From Bacteroidales bacterium (lineage in GTDB: Bacteria > Bacteroidota > Bacteroidia > Bacteroidales > JAADJA01): DNA of 10,087 nucleotides. The stretch covers positions 1-10,087 of the forward strand of contig JAIOTR010000335.1 in assembly GCA_021106665.1 (NCBI GenBank), written 5' to 3'. Of the stretch, positions 5,484 to 10,087 are shown piece by piece. The notes under the pieces were generated by a model that saw nothing but the letters and a program-made list of their open reading frames with translations, did no database searches and had not been told where the DNA came from. The position numbers were made by a program, and so were the translations under genes. Position 1 is the first letter of the stretch, and every line of letters starts with the position of its first letter.

Positions 5484-8400
5484 TTGGCAACGAAAATAAA
5501 TAATGCTCCTCAAAATAAATTCTTTTTTAAGAAATGCCCGATTTATATACTTAAAGCATCCTTGCTGATATTAGTATTTTTACAATTTTATCCACATAAA
5601 CTTAATGCCGCTAATGGCAGACTGAATCTGTATGGTAAATATCCAGTGCTGGAAGCAGAGAATAAAGTTTGGATAGGGACACCATCAGGGCTATATCAGT
5701 ATAGTTCAGAGGAAGATGCATATAAACGATTTGTCTTACCCATTGAAAGTCAAAATCAAGAGATCAGATATCTTTCATATAATGATGAGTGGTTATGGTG
5801 TATTCTTGACAGTACATTAGCTGCTTTTCATATCCGGCTTAATGAATGGTTGGTTTTTGATATGGAAGATGGGTTACCTTCCAATTTGGTTAATGGCCTT
5901 GATTTTACTGAAGATTATGTCTGGATTGGCACTGAAGATGGAATGTCGCGATACGACCTCTTAATTGAAGAATGGGAGGATTTTGGACTTGCTTCAGGAA
6001 TACCAAAAGAAAAAGTAAATGACATTGTTGTAAAGGATGAAAATATCTGGCTTGTAAATGATTATAAATTTTCAGAATATAATCCGCAATTTGAACAATG
6101 GCGTCATTTTAATGTTATAGAGGATTCGTTAGCTGCACTAAAAAGGGGATTTTTTCAGGGACAGGAATTATGGTTAGTAAGCGATAATGGACTTATTCTG
6201 TTTAATACTACTTTACAAACCCAGCAAACTTTTTTCCTGCCGTTTCTTACGCCAAATAACTTACTCGAATTATTTATAGAGGATCAATTGATCTGGGCAG
6301 TTACCAAAATGGGTCTTTATGTTTATAGTCAGGCATCAGGTGTGTGGCGCGAATTTGCAGGCAATAATTATCTGAGTACTTCAATAATTAGGAATGGATT
6401 TATCAGCCCAAGTGAAATCTGGGTATTAACTGAGGAAAATGTTCTGGTTTACAATCGCATGGAAAAAAATTGGAAGATTCTGGATTATGCATCCGGATTG
6501 TCAACTACGCAATTTGATGCATCATACATCAGCGGAGGCCTGGCAATGCTGATCAACCAACAAGGTCTTGATTACAGGTTGAGCATGGGTGATCGGTGGC
6601 GTAATTACGAGATTAAATCGATCATCGGTGATAGAAGTAGATCAGTAAAAAACCTTTTTAAGAATTTGTTTGATAATGAAGCAGGAGGATACATTCCTCT
6701 TGGAAAATTCAAATGGAGTTGGGAAGGAACCCGGATGACCTACATATATGATTATGAAAGGACATACTTCAATAATGGTTTGAATGAAGATCCCAAGGTG
6801 CTTTCAGGTGAACGCCTTGATATAAAGAGCCAGTTGATTCTTGGTAAAACGCGAACACTTTCAGGATTCTACAACAATATAGATTATAGCGAAACCATGT
6901 ACGGTATTCGATACCGGAGCAGGGAGAATGATATTTTACGCGAATTCAACTGGGGCGATTTCAGGAGAGAACCAGGTGCGATTCCGTTTGGTGAAACGGC
7001 TAGCATGTTCGGAAGCAATGTATGGTTGCAAGCCGGGAAAAAGACTGAACGTTTTAAACGAAGTCTGGTATCATTAAAGGCTTCTACCGGACAAAGAAGA
7101 TCCCAAAAAACCTATGAGTATTATTTGGGTGCACTTAAAAAATTTGAAATTCAAATTGCTGATGCAGACTATTTACGGTATATTTATTACAGCATTCCTG
7201 GACTGGATACCACCAGCATTCCTGAGAATCTTGAGATCTTTATAGATGACTTAAATGATTCCAATAACTCGCCCAATACAATGGAAAATATTAGTATTGC
7301 TGGTATCACGGGTGATTATGAAATTCTCGTAGCCACGGAAGATTATTATTTCTATGATAAAGCCAATGTAATCCGTTTTTCTGGGAATGTAAGTTCAGTA
7401 AACACTATTGTTGTTCGCTATACCCAAAATAGCCAACAATTTGAAGAGATACTGCAATATGATACGATCTTTTCTACTGTACGGAAAAACTTCTATTCTT
7501 TAAGGGCACAGAAAATAATTCCAAGTTCATTTATGTTTCAAATGTTCGACACAACAGGCCAGTCTGTTCCAATCTCTCAGTTCGGATTGGATGTGAATGG
7601 CGATGGTAGGGTAGATGCGGAATGGGTGGATTATGGAAATGGTATACTGTTTTTTCCAGAGGAAGAACCATTCCCAGGCGAAGTTTATGATCCCAACCAG
7701 CCAATGTCAGTTTATAATTTTATTCCCAACTATGAAACCGAATATTCTCTTATCCAACTTGAACATGATGATCTTGTGAGGGGAACAGAAAAAGTTTTCC
7801 TTGAAGGAATTCTTGCGGAGGGTGGTAACGATTATGTTTTGGATTATACAAACGGAACGCTTGTCTTTGTGAGGGAAGGAGTTGTTACAACAGATACAAG
7901 GATCGAAGTGGAATATGAATACTACCTGGAAGAAGTAAAAACCAGAATTCATAGTGCTTCTGTGAATTTTAGTCCATCGGATAATTTTTATCTTCAGGGT
8001 GACTGGACACGGTTTAATAAGGAGGATAGCATTGAATATCTTTCGGATGAAACAGAAGACTTGATAAGCCTGCATAGTGAAATCCGTCATAAGATTGGAA
8101 ATTATGATGTTAAAATTACACCAGGATTAGCTTACCAGAATGAGGAAAAACAATTGACCGCTTATTATGTTGAGGGACTGGTCAGCTCCTCAAAAGTCCG
8201 TATTCAAACCAAGTATGAGAATTACGATAAAGACTATTCAAATTTGCACAGGCCCCAAACAGTTTTGGGCGATATTAACAGCAACCTCGAGTTGTTTGCA
8301 TCTATTGATGCCCGGGAAGATCTTCGTATAAGCGGTTCCTGGGAAAAGCAACAGGGTTTTTCAGATAGCACAAATTCGTTTCCAAGCGAGCGGACAGGAA

Positions 8401-9692
8401 ACATAAGTATTTTATTTCACCGTCCAAACTTTCCCGGCTGGAAAGGAAGCTATCAAAACCAGGAAACAATTTCAGATTCCGGAACGACCAATAAATATTT
8501 TTATCTGAATAATCTTGAATACCAGCTTCCGCAGAAATGGGCAAAAAAAATATCATTTAATAATATAAAACTGGAAGCTCAGTTTAGAAATGGGGAACAA
8601 TCCGGTCTTGAACTTGTGGGTTCGGATAAACAACAGTTCTACCAAGGATATTTTAGGTTAAATACCAACATCACTGATCAGTTTCAGACAAGTATTTTTT
8701 ACAGGCGCAATACCCTGAATGATATTTCAGACAATAGTTATAAAACAACGCTTACACGCTCTGAAAGGATGCTTTTCAATATTTCATTTGAAGAATGGCG
8801 AACATTGCAAGTGAACCTCCGCATTGAAAATACCATGGATCAGGGTTTTTATCCTGATGGAACCAATAAGGATGCACGCATAAGTCAGTACTCGCAATTG
8901 AATTTCAGGTTCTCGCCCGGACAGATCTGGGATAAGCTTTCAATTCTTCATTTTGAATTTAATGTAAACCAATCCTTATTTGGGTGGGGAACACCAACTC
9001 AGCAGATATCTAGCTGGACCTGGCAGATGTTTCGTACCAATACCGATGAGTTGAGCAATTCGCAACTTATCAGAAACTACTATATTAAGAATGAGTTTCG
9101 ACCCGGTGTGAATTATTACCTGTATAGTTTGTTTGAATGGAATAACCAGGAAAACAGTTATGGCGGGAGTGCATTAAAGACCGATTACTGGCAGTTAAAT
9201 GAGAAACTGGAAATGAAGATAGGGTATAAAACAAGGGTTAATGTGCAGTATAAACAGTATAACCAGAATCAAGGATATAAAAGGACTACAAAGTATTATG
9301 AACCATCTGTCTGGACAGAGCATCGCTGGAACCCGAATTTTCAAAATGTTTTGTATTGCCTTTACCGTTTTACTGATTCAAGGGATAAAAATATTGAAAG
9401 CCAAAAGCACAGGATTGAAGGGAGGTATGATATTATCTGGCGGAAGAAAAAATTCCTGAAAATGCGAAGGATTGAAATTCGGCAAAGTATCCTGGTTGGT
9501 CATACAGAAATAAGTGGATATGATCCCGAAAAAAGTTATCAGTTGACTTCTTCATCAGCGTTGGACCTGTATCCACTGTATTCTATGATCTTTAGATTTC
9601 AGTTTAATGCCGGACAGTACTTAAATGTGAATGACCCTGATCTTAATAATTTCTCTATTGATTTTAATATGAAATTGTCGCTGAGGTTTTAA
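5484..9692 (+). CDS. Large outer-membrane protein: N-terminal beta-propeller plus C-terminal beta-barrel
   Basis: The 1402-residue product is not a family I can name. Residues 1-43 form a Sec signal with basic FFFKK (13-17), a hydrophobic core and a cut near LNA-A. Residues 60-370 carry about eight repeats of the form xxW(I/L)xxxxGLxxY, such as VWIGTPSGLYQY (from 62), QELWLVSDNGL and SEIWVLTEE. These resemble the Reg_prop blades of Bacteroidota sensor kinases and should form a 7-8 bladed propeller. From about 409 come alternating polar/hydrophobic strands, an EF-hand-like loop (D703, N705, D707, D711) and a segment at 771-815 (DYVLDYTNGTLVF) reminiscent of SprA-type outer-membrane proteins. 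Residues 817-1402 look like a barrel and end in MKLSLRF, a typical outer-membrane C-terminal strand with final F. The start is TTG at 5484, directly after an in-frame stop; no in-frame ATG or GTG precedes the signal. It lies 30 bp after the third DUF362 gene. Confidence 0.85.
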   Translation: MATKINNAPQNKFFFKKCPIYILKASLLILVFLQFYPHKLNAANGRLNLYGKYPVLEAENKVWIGTPSGLYQYSSEEDAYKRFVLPIESQNQEIRYLSYNDEWLWCILDSTLAAFHIRLNEWLVFDMEDGLPSNLVNGLDFTEDYVWIGTEDGMSRYDLLIEEWEDFGLASGIPKEKVNDIVVKDENIWLVNDYKFSEYNPQFEQWRHFNVIEDSLAALKRGFFQGQELWLVSDNGLILFNTTLQTQQTFFLPFLTPNNLLELFIEDQLIWAVTKMGLYVYSQASGVWREFAGNNYLSTSIIRNGFISPSEIWVLTEENVLVYNRMEKNWKILDYASGLSTTQFDASYISGGLAMLINQQGLDYRLSMGDRWRNYEIKSIIGDRSRSVKNLFKNLFDNEAGGYIPLGKFKWSWEGTRMTYIYDYERTYFNNGLNEDPKVLSGERLDIKSQLILGKTRTLSGFYNNIDYSETMYGIRYRSRENDILREFNWGDFRREPGAIPFGETASMFGSNVWLQAGKKTERFKRSLVSLKASTGQRRSQKTYEYYLGALKKFEIQIADADYLRYIYYSIPGLDTTSIPENLEIFIDDLNDSNNSPNTMENISIAGITGDYEILVATEDYYFYDKANVIRFSGNVSSVNTIVVRYTQNSQQFEEILQYDTIFSTVRKNFYSLRAQKIIPSSFMFQMFDTTGQSVPISQFGLDVNGDGRVDAEWVDYGNGILFFPEEEPFPGEVYDPNQPMSVYNFIPNYETEYSLIQLEHDDLVRGTEKVFLEGILAEGGNDYVLDYTNGTLVFVREGVVTTDTRIEVEYEYYLEEVKTRIHSASVNFSPSDNFYLQGDWTRFNKEDSIEYLSDETEDLISLHSEIRHKIGNYDVKITPGLAYQNEEKQLTAYYVEGLVSSSKVRIQTKYENYDKDYSNLHRPQTVLGDINSNLELFASIDAREDLRISGSWEKQQGFSDSTNSFPSERTGNISILFHRPNFPGWKGSYQNQETISDSGTTNKYFYLNNLEYQLPQKWAKKISFNNIKLEAQFRNGEQSGLELVGSDKQQFYQGYFRLNTNITDQFQTSIFYRRNTLNDISDNSYKTTLTRSERMLFNISFEEWRTLQVNLRIENTMDQGFYPDGTNKDARISQYSQLNFRFSPGQIWDKLSILHFEFNVNQSLFGWGTPTQQISSWTWQMFRTNTDELSNSQLIRNYYIKNEFRPGVNYYLYSLFEWNNQENSYGGSALKTDYWQLNEKLEMKIGYKTRVNVQYKQYNQNQGYKRTTKYYEPSVWTEHRWNPNFQNVLYCLYRFTDSRDKNIESQKHRIEGRYDIIWRKKKFLKMRRIEIRQSILVGHTEISGYDPEKSYQLTSSSALDLYPLYSMIFRFQFNAGQYLNVNDPDLNNFSIDFNMKLSLRF

Positions 9693-9706
9693 ATGTGTTA
9701 ATTTTA
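9674..9706 (+). promoter_or_regulatory. Candidate promoter for the esterase-like gene
   Basis: ATTG (9674-9677) precedes TAATTTTA (9699-9706) by 21 bases. Both the 7-of-8 TAnnTTTG match and the spacing are the same as in the candidate at 182-214. A start near 9713 would leave a leader of about 37 bases to the ATG at 9750. The -33 box lies inside the end of the preceding gene. The match is weak and the region is AT-rich. Confidence 0.3.
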
Positions 9707-9749
9707 TATCGTTTTAAACAATGAACTTATAAATTTAAAATTCCTAATC

Positions 9750-10087
9750 ATGAAAAAATCTATTATATCACTTGTTTTCCTGTTAACTATAGGCTTTTCC
9801 AATGCTCAGAGCTTTTCATTATTTATTGATTATGTATACAGCCTGCCGGAAGATCAGCGAATGGAGGCTGTTGATAGTTTTATGACCATTATAACACCAA
9901 TTGGAATTCCATACATTAATGAAGATACAGCCAATTTTATTTATCAGGGCAATGCATCTACTGTCCAGGTTCCCGGTGACTTTAACGGATGGGATCCCAC
10001 TTTTTTCTATCTGGCAAATATTTCAGGAACAAATTTTTGGTACAGACCTCAAATATTTGAGATGAACGCCCGGCTTGATTATAAATT
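9750..10087 (+). CDS. Secreted esterase-like protein with N-terminal early-set domain, partial
   Basis: An ATG at 9750 opens 112 codons to the window edge without a stop. The start MKKSIISLVFLLTIGFSNA followed by QS is a Sec signal peptide with a probable cut after A19. A helical stretch (about 22-50) leads into an immunoglobulin-like early-set domain from about residue 60, shown by GDFNGWDP (76-83), the FWYR segment (97-99) and ARLDYK (107-112). This GDFNGW...LDYKF pattern is known from CBM48-like domains that precede alpha/beta-hydrolase esterases of the Fes/IroE (feruloyl or enterochelin esterase-like) group in Bacteroidota. The catalytic domain would lie beyond the right edge, so esterase activity is inferred. 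The gap of 57 bp after the barrel gene leaves open whether it belongs to the same operon. Confidence 0.8.
   Translation, partial: MKKSIISLVFLLTIGFSNAQSFSLFIDYVYSLPEDQRMEAVDSFMTIITPIGIPYINEDTANFIYQGNASTVQVPGDFNGWDPTFFYLANISGTNFWYRPQIFEMNARLDYK

Noticed and set aside
7707..8090. 127-residue minus-strand open frame inside the barrel gene
   Set aside because: It is antisense to a clearly coding frame, has no recognisable motif or upstream signal, and its composition looks like a shadow.
8302..8556. 84-residue minus-strand open frame inside the barrel gene
   Set aside because: Antisense shadow of conserved barrel sequence, with no domain or signal supporting it.

Overview
The window looks like a chromosomal segment of a member of the Bacteroidota. 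The DNA is AT-rich, Shine-Dalgarno sequences are weak or absent, and several genes are preceded by matches to the Bacteroidota promoter form TTTG / TAnnTTTG. Two proteins end in type IX secretion (T9SS) C-terminal sorting domains, and nearly every product except the hydrolase ddaH carries an export signal. I cannot place it below phylum from sequence alone; there are no RNA genes, CRISPR arrays, insertion sequences or integrase genes.

Layout. On the minus strand at the left edge is the first 48 codons of a secreted protein (1-144), preceded by ddaH (307-1068), an intact dimethylarginine dimethylaminohydrolase with all expected catalytic residues. A 191-bp divergent promoter region (1069-1259) separates ddaH from a plus-strand run of closely spaced genes. 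These are two tandem paralogous DUF362 proteins with twin-arginine signals and T9SS tails (1260-2576 and 2603-3925), a small DUF6599-like lipoprotein (3953-4501), a third and shorter DUF362 gene with a twin-arginine signal that is broken by a single-base frameshift (4546-5453), and a 1402-residue outer-membrane protein joining a beta-propeller to a C-terminal beta-barrel (5484-9692). After 57 bp comes the start of a secreted esterase-like protein with an N-terminal early-set (carbohydrate-binding-like) domain (9750 to the right edge).

How the genes may work together. Gaps of 26, 27, 44 and 30 bp from 1260 to 9692 suggest one operon whose products all act in the cell envelope. The two long DUF362 proteins share six cysteines and several histidines that the third copy lacks. 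They appear built to fold in the cytoplasm (Tat) and then cross the outer membrane by T9SS, which is compatible because T9SS carries folded proteins. A working inference is a surface system with DUF362 proteins that may bind a cofactor or metal, a surface or periplasmic lipoprotein, and a large propeller-barrel outer-membrane partner. The biochemical function is unknown. The main points for follow-up are this gene set, the Tat + T9SS combination, the conserved cysteines, the frameshift near 4692-4704, and the propeller-barrel fusion with its apparent TTG start.
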